Made by a program: the position numbers and the translations under genes
Source of the DNA: Verrucomicrobium spinosum DSM 4136 = JCM 18804
GTDB lineage: Bacteria; Verrucomicrobiota; Verrucomicrobiia; Verrucomicrobiales; Verrucomicrobiaceae
Direction of reading: 5' to 3'
Length of the DNA stretch: 64,000 nt
Assembly: GCF_000172155.1 (NCBI RefSeq)
Contig: NZ_ABIZ01000001.1
Span: 3,567,105-3,631,104, forward strand
Notes under the pieces: generated by a model
What the model saw: the letters and a program-made list of their open reading frames with translations, nothing else
What the model was told of the DNA's origin: nothing
Databases searched by the model: none
Shown here: positions 34,473-44,324 of the stretch, in pieces
How positions within the stretch are numbered: position 1 is the stretch's first letter
Layout of the letters: each line of letters opens with the position of its first letter

Positions 34473-35183
34473 TCAGCGGGCTTGGGTGGCGCTGGTTGGC
34501 ACAATTTCGGAAAGAGGACAGAGCTGCTGGCCTTGGGCGTCGAAGTTTTTCCGGGACAGCCATCTCTCAAAGCGTGCCCGCAGGATGGGCCACTCTCCAT
34601 CGATGACGGAAAACCATGCTGTATCGCGATTGCGCCCCTTCACGACAATGGCCTGGCGGAATATGCCCTCAAACTGGAATCCCAAACGCAATGCGGCGCG
34701 GCGGGAGGGGGCGTTGAGGGAGTCGCATTTCCATTCGTACCGACGATACCCGAGGTCGAAGACATGGCGCATCATCAAGTACATCGCCTCCGTGGCGGCG
34801 GTGGTGCCTTGCAGGGCAGGGCTGAAGTACAGGTGGCCCACCTCGATCACTCCGTTGACGGGATCGATCCTCAAATAGCTCGCCACGCCAAGTGCACGGC
34901 CCGTGGGAATGTCCACGATGGCGAAGAATAGAGGGTCGGAGCCATCGGCACGCTCTGCAATCCATGCGGTGTATTCCGCCTGAGAACGAAAAGGGCCATA
35001 GGGCAGGTAGGTCCAGGAGTGTCCCGCGGTGTCCGCACAGGCGGCCTCATAGAGTTCCGTTGCATGATCCACCGTCAAGGGCTCCAGACGGCACCAGCAG
35101 CCTGGCATGGGCGAGCGTTTTGGGCAGGGAGGTGGGTTCCAGTGAGGGAGAGGCGCACCGGTGGCAGGGGTTGAGAGATTCAT
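34473..35183 (-). CDS. GNAT-family N-acetyltransferase (RimJ/COG1670-like)
   Basis: A 236-residue acetyltransferase. A Pro-rich N-terminal about 25 residues is followed by RLEPLTVDHATELYEAA. The core has GVIEVGHLYFSPALQGTTAATEAMYLMM (acetyl-CoA binding region, with Q-G-T-T-A in place of the more usual R-G-x-G-x-A/G) and RRAALRLGFQFEGIFRQ, the typical C-terminal motif of the family. The substrate is unknown. It lies 112 bp upstream of the PepSY operon on the same strand and is probably a separate unit. Confidence 0.85.
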   Translation of the reverse strand: MNLSTPATGAPLPHWNPPPCPKRSPMPGCWCRLEPLTVDHATELYEAACADTAGHSWTYLPYGPFRSQAEYTAWIAERADGSDPLFFAIVDIPTGRALGVASYLRIDPVNGVIEVGHLYFSPALQGTTAATEAMYLMMRHVFDLGYRRYEWKCDSLNAPSRRAALRLGFQFEGIFRQAIVVKGRNRDTAWFSVIDGEWPILRARFERWLSRKNFDAQGQQLCPLSEIVPTSATQAR

Positions 35184-35274
35184 GACCAGGGTAATTGGGG
35201 ACCAGATTCGCGATCATGGCAATCTCTTGAGAGACGGGGCAGTTCCCGACGTTTCCCCGCGCCTCTCCTGACTT

Positions 35275-36750
35275 ATGAAAAGACTCCTCGCTTCTGTTGC
35301 GGCGCTGGTGCTGGGCTCAGTGGCCACAGCCTCGTCCGGGCTCCATGCTGCAACGCCTGCCCGCCCCAATATTGTCTTCATCCTTGCTGATGATCTCGGG
35401 TACACCGATGTGGCCACCCTCGGCAGCAAGTACTACGAGACCCCAAATATCGACCAGATGGCGGCACAAGGGGTGAAGTTCACTCAGGGCTACTCATGCG
35501 GACCGAACTGCCAGCCTACTCGTGCCGCTCTGATGAGCGGGCAATACGGGCCCCGCACCGGCGTTTACACGGTGGGCGGAATCGATCGATTCCCCTGGCA
35601 AACCCGCCCATTGCGCCCGGTGGACAACGTCGTGAACCTGCCGCTGGAGAAGGTGACGCTGGCCCAGACGCTGAAGAATGCCGGTTATGCCACGGCGATG
35701 TTCGGAAAGTGGCACTTGGGCAACGGAGAGGCCTATCATCCTTCCAAGCGGGGCTTCGATGAGGCCATTGTTTCCAATGGACGACACATCAACTTCGATA
35801 CGAACCCCAAGGTGGCTGTCCCCGAGGACGCCTATCTGGCGGACTTCCTTACCGACCGGGCTGTGGACTTCATTCAACGCCACAAAGAAAGTCCGTTCTT
35901 CCTCTATCTGCCACACTATGGGGTGCACTCTCCCTATGAGGCCAAGGCGGACCTGATTGCTCGGTTCAAGGACAAACCGGCCGTGGGAGGACATCACAGT
36001 CCGGTATATGCAGCCATGCTGGCCAGCGTGGATGAGAGTGTGGGCCGCATCTTGAAGCTGCTGGATGACCTGAAGCTTTCCCAGAATACGTTGGTGGTCT
36101 TCTCCAGTGACAATGGCGGGGTGGGTGGCTATGAGCGGGAGGGGATCGACGCCAAAGGCATCACCGACAACGCTCCGCTGAGGGGTGGCAAAGGGATGCT
36201 CTATGAAGGGGGCGTGCGGGTGCCATACGTGTTTCAGTGGAAGGGGCACATCAAGGCCGGGCAGGTCAACACCACTCCCATCAACTCCGTGGATCTCTAC
36301 CCCACACTGGTGGAACTGGCTGGTGCGCAGGCTCCGGCTGTGGCAGAGCAACCGTTGGACGGGGTCAGCTATGTGAACGAGCTGATCGAGCCTGGTGCAA
36401 CTCCTCGCGGACGGGACGCGATCTTCTGGCATTTCCCTGGTTACCTGGGAGCAGGCGGCGATACCTGGCGCACCACCCCTGGCGGATCGATCCGCCAGGG
36501 CGACTGGAAGTTGATCGAGTTCTTCGAAGACGGACGCCGCGAGCTCTACAATCTGCAACAGGACCCTGGCGAGAAGATCAATCTGGCGGATCAAGAGCCA
36601 GACCGTGTAAAGGCACTGCACGACCAACTTGAAGCCTGGCGGAAGGATGTGAAAGCCCCCCTGCCCACGGTCAACAATCCACAGGCCGCCGAAGCGGCTG
36701 GCAAAAAAGGTGGAAAAAAGAAAGCCAGAAGCGATGCCGATGCCGACTGA
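35275..36750 (+). CDS. Secreted sulfatase (type I, formylglycine)
   Basis: A 491-residue arylsulfatase-like enzyme with a signal peptide ([20 protein letters not shown]). Metal site Asp39-Asp40 in [13 protein letters not shown]. The active-site motif is [18 protein letters not shown], where Cys79 is the residue converted to formylglycine (C-x-P-T-R; the fourth position is Thr rather than Ser). Further family motifs are FGKWHLG and SSDNGG. The C-terminus is Lys/Ala-rich. The likely substrate is a sulfated polysaccharide in the periplasm or outside. The paralogous sulfatase follows after 47 bp, so both probably form one operon. Confidence 0.9.
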   Translation: MKRLLASVAALVLGSVATASSGLHAATPARPNIVFILADDLGYTDVATLGSKYYETPNIDQMAAQGVKFTQGYSCGPNCQPTRAALMSGQYGPRTGVYTVGGIDRFPWQTRPLRPVDNVVNLPLEKVTLAQTLKNAGYATAMFGKWHLGNGEAYHPSKRGFDEAIVSNGRHINFDTNPKVAVPEDAYLADFLTDRAVDFIQRHKESPFFLYLPHYGVHSPYEAKADLIARFKDKPAVGGHHSPVYAAMLASVDESVGRILKLLDDLKLSQNTLVVFSSDNGGVGGYEREGIDAKGITDNAPLRGGKGMLYEGGVRVPYVFQWKGHIKAGQVNTTPINSVDLYPTLVELAGAQAPAVAEQPLDGVSYVNELIEPGATPRGRDAIFWHFPGYLGAGGDTWRTTPGGSIRQGDWKLIEFFEDGRRELYNLQQDPGEKINLADQEPDRVKALHDQLEAWRKDVKAPLPTVNNPQAAEAAGKKGGKKKARSDADAD

Positions 36751-36797
36751 CAGACATTAACCAGACACCATCCCTCATCCTACTCCAATTGTCTATC

Positions 36798-38273
36798 ATG
36801 AAACAACGTCATGGATTGATCCACTGGGCCGCCGCGTTGGCGGGTGTGTTATTCAGCTTTCACACGGCAACCGCCGCGAGTGGTGCCCAGGGATCACCCA
36901 ATGTGGTCGTGATCTTCGCGGATGATCTGGGGTATGGTGACCTCGGCTGCTTCGGAGCCAAGGGGCAGGCGACGCCGAATCTGGATCGCATGGCGGCAGA
37001 AGGAGTGAAGTTTGAGAGGTTCTATGTTGCGCAGCCCGTGTGCTCCGCCTCACGCATGGCGCTCATGACGGGCTGTTACCCCAACCGGGTGGGGATCAAA
37101 GGAGCTCTGGGGCCGGGAGCCAAGGTGGGAATCAGCAAAGAGGAGACCACCCTGGCAGAACTGGTGAAGCAGAACGGCTATGCCACGGCGGCGTTTGGCA
37201 AGTGGCATCTTGGCGACGATCCCCAGTTTCTGCCAGTGCGGCATGGGTTCGATGAATACCTGGGGCTGCCGTACTCCAATGACATGTGGCCGTACCATCC
37301 TGAACTGGTGAATCTGACGCCTGAGCAACGCAAGAAGCGCCGCGGCTTCCCGGCGCTGCCTCTGGTGGACGGGGATCGGATCATCCTGCCGGAGGTCACT
37401 ACGGTGGAACAGACCCGCCTTACCACCTGGTACACCCAGCGCGCCGTGAAGTTCATCAACACGAACAAGGACAAGCCGTTCCTCCTGTACCTCGCACACA
37501 GCATGCCGCATGTGCCGCTCTTCGTGAGCGACAAGTACAAGGGCAATTCCGCGAACGGCGTCTATGGCGACGTGATCGAGGAAATCGACTGGTCAGTGGG
37601 AGAGGTGCTAAAGGCCCTCAAGGAGAACGGGCTCGATGAAAATACCCTTGTGATCTTCACCTCCGACAATGGTCCGTGGCTCAGCTATGGCACGCATTCA
37701 GGCTCTCCGGGCCCGCTGAGAGAAGGCAAGGGCACCGTCTGGGAAGGGGGCGTGAGAGAGCCCTTCGTGGCGCGTTGGCCCGGGAAGATTCCGTCCGGCA
37801 AGGTCGTGACGGAGCCCGCCATGACCATCGACATCCTACCCACCGTGGCGGCCCTGACGGGAAGCAAGCTGCCGGATCACAAGATCGACGGGCGCAACAT
37901 CTGGCCGCTTCTCTCGGCCACGGACGGAGCGAAGAACCCGCACGAGGCCTACTACTTCTACTACAACGACAATGAACTACAGGCCGTGATGAAAGGGCGC
38001 TGGAAGCTCTACCTGCCACACAGCTACCGCACGCTGAATGGACGTCCCGGGGGAAAGGACGGGGTGCCGGCCCCCTACGAACAGCGAACGCTGGAAAAAG
38101 CAGAACTCTACGATGTGGTGAGCGACATTTCAGAACGCACGGACCTGGGGGCTGCCAACCCTGAAGTGGTGGCGGAACTGGAGAAACTCGCAGAAGACAT
38201 GCGGGCAGATCTGGGTGATTCGCTCACCAAGCGTGCGCCCAACGGTGCTCGTCTGGCGGGAAAAGTCGAGTGA
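36798..38273 (+). CDS. Secreted sulfatase (type I, formylglycine), second copy
   Basis: A 491-residue paralogue; the ATG at 36798 ([20 protein letters not shown]) gives a signal peptide, a TTG three codons earlier being less likely. Metal pair Asp42-Asp43 in [12 protein letters not shown]. The formylglycine motif is [18 protein letters not shown] with Cys82 (C-S-A-S-R, the alternative consensus with Ala). FGKWHLGD and FTSDNGPW are present. It differs enough from the first copy to act on another sulfated substrate. A long hairpin follows directly at 38281-38310. Confidence 0.9.
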   Translation: MKQRHGLIHWAAALAGVLFSFHTATAASGAQGSPNVVVIFADDLGYGDLGCFGAKGQATPNLDRMAAEGVKFERFYVAQPVCSASRMALMTGCYPNRVGIKGALGPGAKVGISKEETTLAELVKQNGYATAAFGKWHLGDDPQFLPVRHGFDEYLGLPYSNDMWPYHPELVNLTPEQRKKRRGFPALPLVDGDRIILPEVTTVEQTRLTTWYTQRAVKFINTNKDKPFLLYLAHSMPHVPLFVSDKYKGNSANGVYGDVIEEIDWSVGEVLKALKENGLDENTLVIFTSDNGPWLSYGTHSGSPGPLREGKGTVWEGGVREPFVARWPGKIPSGKVVTEPAMTIDILPTVAALTGSKLPDHKIDGRNIWPLLSATDGAKNPHEAYYFYYNDNELQAVMKGRWKLYLPHSYRTLNGRPGGKDGVPAPYEQRTLEKAELYDVVSDISERTDLGAANPEVVAELEKLAEDMRADLGDSLTKRAPNGARLAGKVE

Positions 38274-38280
38274 AGGGTTG

Positions 38281-38310
38281 GGCAGTTTGACAGAACTGTC
38301 ACAAACTGCC
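38281..38310. terminator. Long stem-loop after the sulfatase pair
   Basis: A 13-nt arm (GGCAGTTTGACAG) pairs with the 15-nt arm CTGTCACAAACTGCC, which has a two-base bulge, around an AA loop. There is no T tract, so it may be a Rho-assisted terminator or an mRNA-stabilising end. Confidence 0.4.
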
Positions 38311-38410
38311 GTGAACCAAAAAGAAGGGTGTAGATACATTGGCTGATGGCGCAAAGGCTGCTGGCCGACACGTCCTCCCTCCTGTGTCTCCAAGTCCAAT
38401 CTGATCCACC

Positions 38411-39124
38411 ATGAGAATCCATCGTGCTCTTTTTGCCGCTGCCTTGCTTGGCAGTGGTGCTTTGGCAACCTCTACGTTTGCCGCTGATCAACTGCCTGCC
38501 AAGGCCGACGCCCATGGCCATGCTCCTGATGAGGCCCAACTCACTCCTGAGCAGGCCTTGCAGCGCTTGAAGGATGGCAACGACCACTTCGTGGTCAACA
38601 AGCCGGAACATCCCCACCTGACGCCCCAATGGAGAAACCAACTGGCGACCGGACAACATCCCTTTGCCATTGTGCTGGGCTGCGCGGATTCCCGCACCGC
38701 ACCCGAGGTGATCTTTGATCAGGGGTTGGGAGATTTGTTTGTGGTCCGGGTCGCAGGCAATGTGGTGAACGACGAAATTCTGGGGAGCATCGAGTACGCG
38801 GTGGAACACTTGGGCAGCCCGCTGATCGTGGTTCTTGGCCATGAGCGTTGCGGGGCGGTGAAGGCCGCACGCGAGACGATTGCCGCCAAAAGCGAAGCCC
38901 CCGGGCATGTGCAATCTCTTGTAAAGGCGATCGAGCCGGCTGTCACGGCCACGGCCAGTGCCGATGCGGAAACCACCGCAAAAGCGAATGTGATGAACGT
39001 CGTAAAGGCTTTGGAAAAATCAGGGCCGTTCTTGAGCGAAAAAGTGGCAGTTGGGAAGGTGAAAGTGGTGGGTGCCCATTATGACCTCGACACGGGTGCG
39101 GTGGAATTCCTGACCGCAAAGTGA
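38411..39124 (+). CDS. Exported beta-class carbonic anhydrase
   Basis: A 237-residue enzyme with a signal peptide (MRIHRALFAAALLGSGALAT), so it works in the periplasm. Zinc ligands Cys91 in GCADSR, His144 and Cys147 in GHERCGA, with Asp93-Arg95 as the catalytic dyad. Beta-CAs interconvert CO2 and bicarbonate. A His-rich AHGHAPDEAQ segment follows the signal. It has its own terminator and no operon partner. Export of a beta-CA is less common than cytosolic location, but the leader is clear. Confidence 0.9.
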   Translation: MRIHRALFAAALLGSGALATSTFAADQLPAKADAHGHAPDEAQLTPEQALQRLKDGNDHFVVNKPEHPHLTPQWRNQLATGQHPFAIVLGCADSRTAPEVIFDQGLGDLFVVRVAGNVVNDEILGSIEYAVEHLGSPLIVVLGHERCGAVKAARETIAAKSEAPGHVQSLVKAIEPAVTATASADAETTAKANVMNVVKALEKSGPFLSEKVAVGKVKVVGAHYDLDTGAVEFLTAK

Positions 39125-39153
39125 CAGCTTGTTAGTGCTGCAATCCAGACACG

Positions 39154-39184
39154 AAAAAAGCGGAGCTGATGCTCCGCTTTTTTT
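39154..39184 (+). terminator. Rho-independent terminator after the carbonic anhydrase gene
   Basis: GCGGAGC (39160-39166) pairs with GCTCCGC (39171-39177) around TGAT, flanked by an A run on the left and seven T on the right. The A/T flanks extend the stem and would let it work for the convergent MarR gene too. Confidence 0.9.
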
Positions 39185-39241
39185 AACAGCGTTTGTGGGT
39201 GACAACCCTTGTTTGAAGAGGTCTGTCTGCCGGGATGCTGA

Positions 39242-39694
39242 CTATCGGGCCTGGGCTGCTTCAGCACCGCTGATGGTCCCCACGAAGGAGCTCATATCCG
39301 GGCTGTTGGAGACGCTCATGGCCTCGGCCACACGGTCCTGAAGGGCACCGCGCAGTTTGCCCACAAGTTCCATGCCTTTTTGGGTGATGCGAACCAGCAC
39401 CTTGCGGCGGTCGTCGGCAGCATGCATGCGCTCCACGTAGCCGAGCTTCTCCAGGCGATCTACAAGACCGGTGGCAGCAGCGGTGGAGTGACCCATCTTG
39501 CGGGCGATGTCGGTCATGGTCAGTTCCTTGGATGTGCTGAGGTAGCTCATCAGGTAGAACTGGGCGAAGGATACATTGCCGCGGCTGAGATCCTTGGAGA
39601 GGTTCAGCAGGAATTCCCGCTGACTGAAAAGGATGAAGTCAGCGAGTTTGCCAGGATCGCTAAGGTTGGCTGCTTTGGATACGGGAGTTGCCAT
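39242..39694 (-). CDS. MarR-family transcriptional regulator
   Basis: A 150-residue regulator from the ATG at 39694 (MATPVSKAANLSDPGK). The winged helix is clear: LTMTDIARKMGHSTAAATGLVDRLEKLGYVER followed by ADDRRKVLVRITQKG (the D-R-R wing). It probably binds the palindrome at 39756-39771 to control its own expression. The next upstream region is a long AT-rich non-coding stretch, so its other targets are not evident. Confidence 0.9.
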   Translation of the reverse strand: MATPVSKAANLSDPGKLADFILFSQREFLLNLSKDLSRGNVSFAQFYLMSYLSTSKELTMTDIARKMGHSTAAATGLVDRLEKLGYVERMHAADDRRKVLVRITQKGMELVGKLRGALQDRVAEAMSVSNSPDMSSFVGTISGAEAAQAR

Positions 39695-39755
39695 GAGTGA
39701 TGAGGAATTAAAGGTTTGCAAAGCCTGAACGTCGTGGTGTTGAGATTACTATACC

Positions 39756-39771
39756 TTCTAAGTACATAGAA
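39756..39771. promoter_or_regulatory. Candidate MarR operator
   Basis: TTCTAAGTACATAGAA is palindromic except for one pair and is centred on GTAC. It sits 62 bp upstream of the MarR start in AT-rich sequence that also looks promoter-like. Confidence 0.45.
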
Positions 39772-40300
39772 TTACAAGATATTTTTCTAAAAACCACACT
39801 GGTAATTCCCCCTATTTGTTGAGGGCACACGCCATTTTATAGTCAATGGCTGCAAAATATCAAGCAAAAACGCGACCTTTTTCAAAAAATATACCGCAAA
39901 TCCAATAATTTTCAAAATCCGGGCCTGAGAGTATGAAGTTTCAATATTGAGTGGAGCTTCCTTTTTCTGGGGAGTTGCCGTTTAAAAATTTGTCCTAGAT
40001 GCCGAAAAATCAGGGCTTGGCGTGGTTTCCCTCATCGTGAGAGTTTGATTGGATACGCCTTTCAAAAATGAAAGGAGAGAATGGGGGGACTGGAGGCCCA
40101 AAAAAGTGAAATTTTTTGGTTTCTTGATCTTCGATGCCCGGTGGCGAGCCGAGGACGGCTGACCGGGCTCGATTTTTGGGTCTTGAGCTGGTACCACACC
40201 AGAAGACAGCAGCAGGGGAGTCAATCGATGAGAGGCTACTCCCTATATATAGAGGGAGTGCAAATAGAAGCTCCCTGAGCCCGGTTGCGATATGGTCGCG
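39772..40300. other. AT-rich non-coding stretch with three hairpins (candidate ncRNA)
   Basis: No supported gene. The DNA is much more AT-rich than its surroundings. It contains CCAAAAAA/TTTTTTGG (40098-40105 with 40112-40119), then a GC-rich two-step stem (GCCCGGT 40136-40142 with ACCGGGC 40062+100 to 40168; inner AGCCG/CGGCT) followed by TTTTT, i.e. terminator-like on the plus strand, and ACTCCCT/AGGGAGT (40238-40244 with 40253-40259). A plus-strand transcript ending near 40177 could be a small RNA, but no promoter can be proven by eye. Confidence 0.4.
40131..40177 (+). terminator. Terminator-like stem within the non-coding stretch
   Basis: TCGA plus GCCCGGT on the left and ACCGGGC plus TCGA on the right, with AGCCG/CGGCT nested inside, running into TTTTT. 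No annotated gene lies upstream on this strand. Confidence 0.5.
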
Positions 40301-41149
40301 CTATTCCCAGATGGCTTCCACTTCCAGGTGTCGGGCACAGAAGGCTGTGGTCTCCTGGCGTGTCATCACGGCAAAAGCCGTCGAGAGGGCATCTGAGAGT
40401 GCGGCGGTGGGGGCGCTTGCCCAAACGCGCTCCTTCCGCACGGGCATGGGTTGGAAGGTGCGTGGGTTCATGATGTGGTTCCCTTTGACCTGGAAACCGC
40501 TGCCACTTACGGCACGATCTGTGAGCCGGAGGGGAATCTTGTTCTCCCCACCCACGCTCACGACCCAGCCTTGCTCTCCTGGCGGAGCCCCAATTGCGAG
40601 GATGCTGCTGTCACCCGCGTTCAGAAGGACATTCTGCACACTCCAATCTTCCAGGACAGTTACCACCTGGTCCAGGGCATACCCTTTCCCTACGGCCCCC
40701 AGATCCAGAAGTGGGTAGTCCACATGGGAGGTGACGAAGCCGGTCTCGTCGAGATCAAAGACGTGGATGCCCACGCGCTGCTGGGCGAACGCTACTTCCT
40801 CGGCGGACGGCGTTCTGGGTGTGCCATCGCTGTTGCGGAAGATCTTCATCAGCGGACCTATCGTGATGTCGAAGGCTCCGTTGGTCTCGGCATGGACGGC
40901 CTTGGCCAGAGCCAGGCAATCTGCCGCGGCCAGTCCGACTGGAGCCCTTTCCCCCTTGCGGAGGTGATTCACCCGCCAGATGTCGCTCATCGGGCGGAAG
41001 CGGCTCAACTCGTCCTCCAGTCGATCAATCTCTGCGAAGACCGCATCTGCAACGTTGCCAGCATAGGCCGCATCCACATCGTCTTGGGCGATGATGATTT
41101 CGAATTCAGTGGCCATCGCCTCATGGCGGGCGCGGTAGAGGGGCGTCAT
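40301..41149 (-). CDS. apbE: FAD:protein FMN transferase (ApbE)
   Basis: A 282-residue ApbE-family enzyme that links FMN to threonine of target flavoproteins (Nqr/Rnf type) using FAD and Mg. Motifs: MATEFEI (usually MGT-x-F), DLGAVGKGYALDQ (about 154-166), SGSGFQVKGNHIMNP (about 217-231) and the Mg-site segment ALSDALSTAFAV. No lipoprotein or signal leader is seen at the start, so it may be cytoplasmic or lack its N-terminus; MTPLYRARHEAMATEFEI looks complete. The ATG overlaps the stop of the upstream TIGR03663 gene... on the same strand the membrane-protein gene is first and apbE second, with ATGA coupling. Confidence 0.85.
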   Translation of the reverse strand: MTPLYRARHEAMATEFEIIIAQDDVDAAYAGNVADAVFAEIDRLEDELSRFRPMSDIWRVNHLRKGERAPVGLAAADCLALAKAVHAETNGAFDITIGPLMKIFRNSDGTPRTPSAEEVAFAQQRVGIHVFDLDETGFVTSHVDYPLLDLGAVGKGYALDQVVTVLEDWSVQNVLLNAGDSSILAIGAPPGEQGWVVSVGGENKIPLRLTDRAVSGSGFQVKGNHIMNPRTFQPMPVRKERVWASAPTAALSDALSTAFAVMTRQETTAFCARHLEVEAIWE

Positions 41150-43089
41150 TGACGGGATCTTTTGGAGCGCTTTGGCTGGGGAGTGGATTCGCCTTCCGGG
41201 GGAATCTCGGGCACGGGTTCCGCCTGCCGCACCGGGGCATCTCCCAGTGCTGGCTCGGTGGGGCGCGCCAGGGCAGGGGAGAGATTTACCGGCAGTGGTC
41301 CAGTGGGACCAAGAGAGACGGGAAAGGGGCTGAGTGACGAATCAGAGGGGGCGGGTGCCGCGAGCTCGGTGCTGTTAGTGGCCTCTCCCGGCGGGAGGAC
41401 CGGCAGGGTGGCAGGGAGCGGGGGCGCAACTTCCTCTTCCACCACCAACTCCGCCTTGACTGGCGGGACTGCGGGCAACTCAGGGTTGAGATAGGCTTCC
41501 CAGAGGTGCTTTTCCACAAGCAAAGAGAGCATCACTCCCGGGCGCAGCCCGTAGTCACTTGAGATGTATTCGCCCTCCAACTTGGCTAGGATCTCTTCGC
41601 CTCTCGCCTTGTCAGTGACGATGATGGGGGCTTCCAGTTTGGCTGGGATCTGGTCCTGGTAGCCGACTTGAGTGAGATCACGCAGATACCAGGGGAGGGG
41701 CCATCCATGTTCCGCCTGGATGATCTGGACCGGGGTGGACTTCCCAGCAGGGTGGCGAGCGGCCAGTTCATGAATGCGCTTGGAAAGTGCGAGCAGGTTC
41801 GTCGTCGTATGAGAATAGACGTACGGATTCCGGCTGTCAGCGGCATAGCGGGTGGCTCCGGGAAAGGAGTAATCCGTGGCGAGGTTCGTCTGGCTACAGA
41901 GATGGTAGATCCCGGTACCGAACAGGATGATCAACACCGTCTTGAACAACGGCATCTGTACAGCACGGAAGAGCCGCCGCATGCCCAGTCCTGCCAGCAG
42001 AACGAAGGTGTACTGAACAGCCATCACGGACCAAGGGGTCTTGTAGGGAATGATGGAGTAGATTGCCAGCAGAAATACTCCGTACAGCGAAAGGAAGACC
42101 AGGAAGGCGCGGACGTTGCTGACCCGGCGCTTGTCCAAGAGGGCATCCAGCATGCCAATCAGGGCCAGAGCGGGAATGAGGGCCTCCGACCAGACAAAGC
42201 CGTCCTTCCGCCAGGTCATGAGCTGGAGGTAATAGTGCCACGGCTTCTCATGCCCGCTGCCACCAGATCGCCGCAGGTAGCTGTCATAGGTGACGATGCT
42301 GTCGTGCACTCCCTGCCAGTCCTTGAATCCGTTGGAAAACATCCAGACGGACGTCGCCGCTGCAACTCCCGCCACGATGAGCCACGCCAGCCAGTCGGGG
42401 ATGGTGGGCCGGGCTCCCGCATAGGAAAGGCGGGCATTCCGCGGCTCAAAGGAACCGATGCGGAGGGATACGAGTCCCCAAGCCGCCGCCATTGCCGCCA
42501 GATTGAGGACAAAGGTCTCCTTGGTGGCGTGCATGAACCCGAGACATAAACCTGCCAGCAGGAGCCAAAGGAAATTGCGCTTCTGGGACCATCGCCAGAG
42601 CGATGCGATGAAGAGGCCGGTCTGGAACACAAACGGCACCTCCATGATATAATAACGGCTGTAATAGTTCAGCATGGGCGAGACCGCCGCCAGCAATGCT
42701 GCGACGACGGCTCCCGTCCGTCCCAAGCCGTCGATCAGCAGGAGTGGCAGAAGCACCAAACCCAGGCCGAAAATCGCCACCACCCAGCGGAGCTCTCCTT
42801 CATCCATGGCGGTTGGATCCCATCCACGCCACTTGCCGATCAGATCTGCCGCATGATGTAAAAATGGGCCGTGGTAGTCCTTGGGATCGTATTCAAAAGT
42901 GCGGCTTTTGGCGTACTCGTGCGTTTTCAGCGCCAGAATCGCCTCATCCGTATGCATGGGTTTCTTAGCCAGATCCGTAAATCGGTACAGAGATCCGAGC
43001 CCCAAGGCGAGGATGAGCAGAAGGATAAAGCTTTTCCAGTTCAGCGGAGCAGGTTCGCGCGCCATGGGGCGGCAAGGTTTAGACAGCAT
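41146..43089 (-). CDS. TIGR03663/GT39-like polytopic membrane protein
   Basis: A 647-residue membrane protein with about ten or more membrane segments. The N-terminal motif MHTDEAILALKTHEYAKS with the acidic pair near the first TM, and YDPKDYHGPFLHH, match the TIGR03663 (Agl23-like) group related to GT39/PMT glycosyltransferases. The C-terminal about 150 residues are a soluble Pro/Ala/Glu-rich tail ending in a Lys/Arg cluster (KRSKRSRQ). Starts at 43089 or 43065 (MAREPAPLNWKS). It may transfer or help flip lipid-linked sugars (family inference). Its stop is overlapped by the apbE start. Confidence 0.75.
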   Translation of the reverse strand: MLSKPCRPMAREPAPLNWKSFILLLILALGLGSLYRFTDLAKKPMHTDEAILALKTHEYAKSRTFEYDPKDYHGPFLHHAADLIGKWRGWDPTAMDEGELRWVVAIFGLGLVLLPLLLIDGLGRTGAVVAALLAAVSPMLNYYSRYYIMEVPFVFQTGLFIASLWRWSQKRNFLWLLLAGLCLGFMHATKETFVLNLAAMAAAWGLVSLRIGSFEPRNARLSYAGARPTIPDWLAWLIVAGVAAATSVWMFSNGFKDWQGVHDSIVTYDSYLRRSGGSGHEKPWHYYLQLMTWRKDGFVWSEALIPALALIGMLDALLDKRRVSNVRAFLVFLSLYGVFLLAIYSIIPYKTPWSVMAVQYTFVLLAGLGMRRLFRAVQMPLFKTVLIILFGTGIYHLCSQTNLATDYSFPGATRYAADSRNPYVYSHTTTNLLALSKRIHELAARHPAGKSTPVQIIQAEHGWPLPWYLRDLTQVGYQDQIPAKLEAPIIVTDKARGEEILAKLEGEYISSDYGLRPGVMLSLLVEKHLWEAYLNPELPAVPPVKAELVVEEEVAPPLPATLPVLPPGEATNSTELAAPAPSDSSLSPFPVSLGPTGPLPVNLSPALARPTEPALGDAPVRQAEPVPEIPPEGESTPQPKRSKRSRQ

Positions 43090-43164
43090 CTGCCACCCGT
43101 CAATGCAAGCGCACGGAAAACCGCGTGGACTGGGTGAATTCCTCGTGTCAGACTAGAGACATCC

Positions 43165-43857
43165 ATGCGCTTTTCTCTCTACACCTTCCTGCTGACTGTC
43201 CTTGTCTCGGCCCGGTTGCAGGCCGGACTGGTGGTGGACAATGAACCCATTGAGCTCAAACCCCGGCCCGAGGACGACGAGGTCGAACAGACTTTCACTT
43301 TCAAGAACACGGGCAGCAAGCCTCTCACCATTGTGCGTCTGGAGAGTACCTGTTCCTGTCTGGAGGCCAGCCTGGACAAGCGAGTTTACGCTCCAGGTGA
43401 GAAGGGCCAAGGGAAGGCCAAGTTCAAGGTGAGCAGCTTTGTTGGTCGCCATGAAAAGTCGCTGCGCGTGCACACGGATGATGATCAGGAGCCTGAGAAG
43501 GTTGTGAACTTCGTGCTGGATGTACCGGAAGTGATCAGCATTGAGCCAAAGCTTCTGGAGTGGACCGTCGGTGAAAAGGCCGAGCCGAAGACTTTCGTGG
43601 TAAAAATGACCGGCACCGATCCGATGAAGATCACCAAACTCTCCGCAACTCGGGAAAATGTTACCTTTGAATCCAGAGAGGTGACTCCTGGGCGCGAGTA
43701 CGTGATCACCATGAAGCCGGCTTCCACCGCCGATGTGACCATTGGCGCACTGAAGATCGAGACCGACAGCAAGATCCCAAAGTACAGCCGCCAGATGGCA
43801 TTCTTCAACATTGTGCGGCCGGAACTGGCGGAAAAGAAAAAGGCGGCGGGGAGGTAA
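43165..43857 (+). CDS. Secreted DUF1573 protein
   Basis: A 230-residue exported protein with signal MRFSLYTFLLTVLVSARLQA. The DUF1573 domain (about 22-110) shows FTFKNTGSKPLTIVRLESTCSCLEA, the conserved N-T-G and the C-S-C pair after the third strand. A second Ig-like half follows. The family is abundant in Bacteroidetes/Planctomycetes/Verrucomicrobia and has no assigned function. It is 13 bp upstream of the rhodanese gene, and the two probably form an operon. Confidence 0.8.
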   Translation: MRFSLYTFLLTVLVSARLQAGLVVDNEPIELKPRPEDDEVEQTFTFKNTGSKPLTIVRLESTCSCLEASLDKRVYAPGEKGQGKAKFKVSSFVGRHEKSLRVHTDDDQEPEKVVNFVLDVPEVISIEPKLLEWTVGEKAEPKTFVVKMTGTDPMKITKLSATRENVTFESREVTPGREYVITMKPASTADVTIGALKIETDSKIPKYSRQMAFFNIVRPELAEKKKAAGR

Positions 43858-43870
43858 AAGAGAACGGGTG

Positions 43871-44314
43871 ATGAAGACGATCAGCCAAGCAATCGTGATC
43901 CTTGCTCTGACGCTGGTGGCAGCGACTGCCACCCAGCGTTGGCATCCCCGTGCCCCGGCGTGGTATGTGGCGGACGAGCGGCTGGCAGACGATGAGGTGA
44001 CGCTGGCGCTCGTCCAGGAAAAATGGAAGGGAGAGGTCCTATGGATCGATGCCCGTCCGAGAACCGACTACGAAGCGGGGCACGTTCCGGGGGCGGTCTT
44101 GCTCAACGAACAGGAAGCCGATAGTCTCATGTTCGACCTCTTCGAGAAGCTGCAGGACAACACCAAGCCCATCGTAGTGTACTGCAGTGGTGAGGCTTGT
44201 CAGGCCAGCCGGAAGATTCGTCGGTACTTGAAGGACCGAGTGGGTTCTCAGGAAATCTACGTGCTGCGTGGCGGTTGGAAAGAAGCCCGAGCTTTGGGCC
44301 CTGCGAAAAAGTAG
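43871..44314 (+). CDS. Rhodanese-domain protein, membrane-anchored or exported
   Basis: A 147-residue protein from the ATG at 43871 (MKTISQAIVILALTLVAATA). A leader or anchor is followed by a single rhodanese domain: VLWIDARPRTDYEAGHVPGAVLLN and the catalytic loop VYCSGEACQASRKI with Cys in C-S-G-E-A-C. Rhodaneses transfer sulfane sulfur; periplasmic ones may take part in redox or sulfur stress. Paired with DUF1573, whose CSC pair could be a redox partner (speculative). Confidence 0.85.
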   Translation: MKTISQAIVILALTLVAATATQRWHPRAPAWYVADERLADDEVTLALVQEKWKGEVLWIDARPRTDYEAGHVPGAVLLNEQEADSLMFDLFEKLQDNTKPIVVYCSGEACQASRKIRRYLKDRVGSQEIYVLRGGWKEARALGPAKK

Positions 44315-44324
44315 GAGCGGACGT

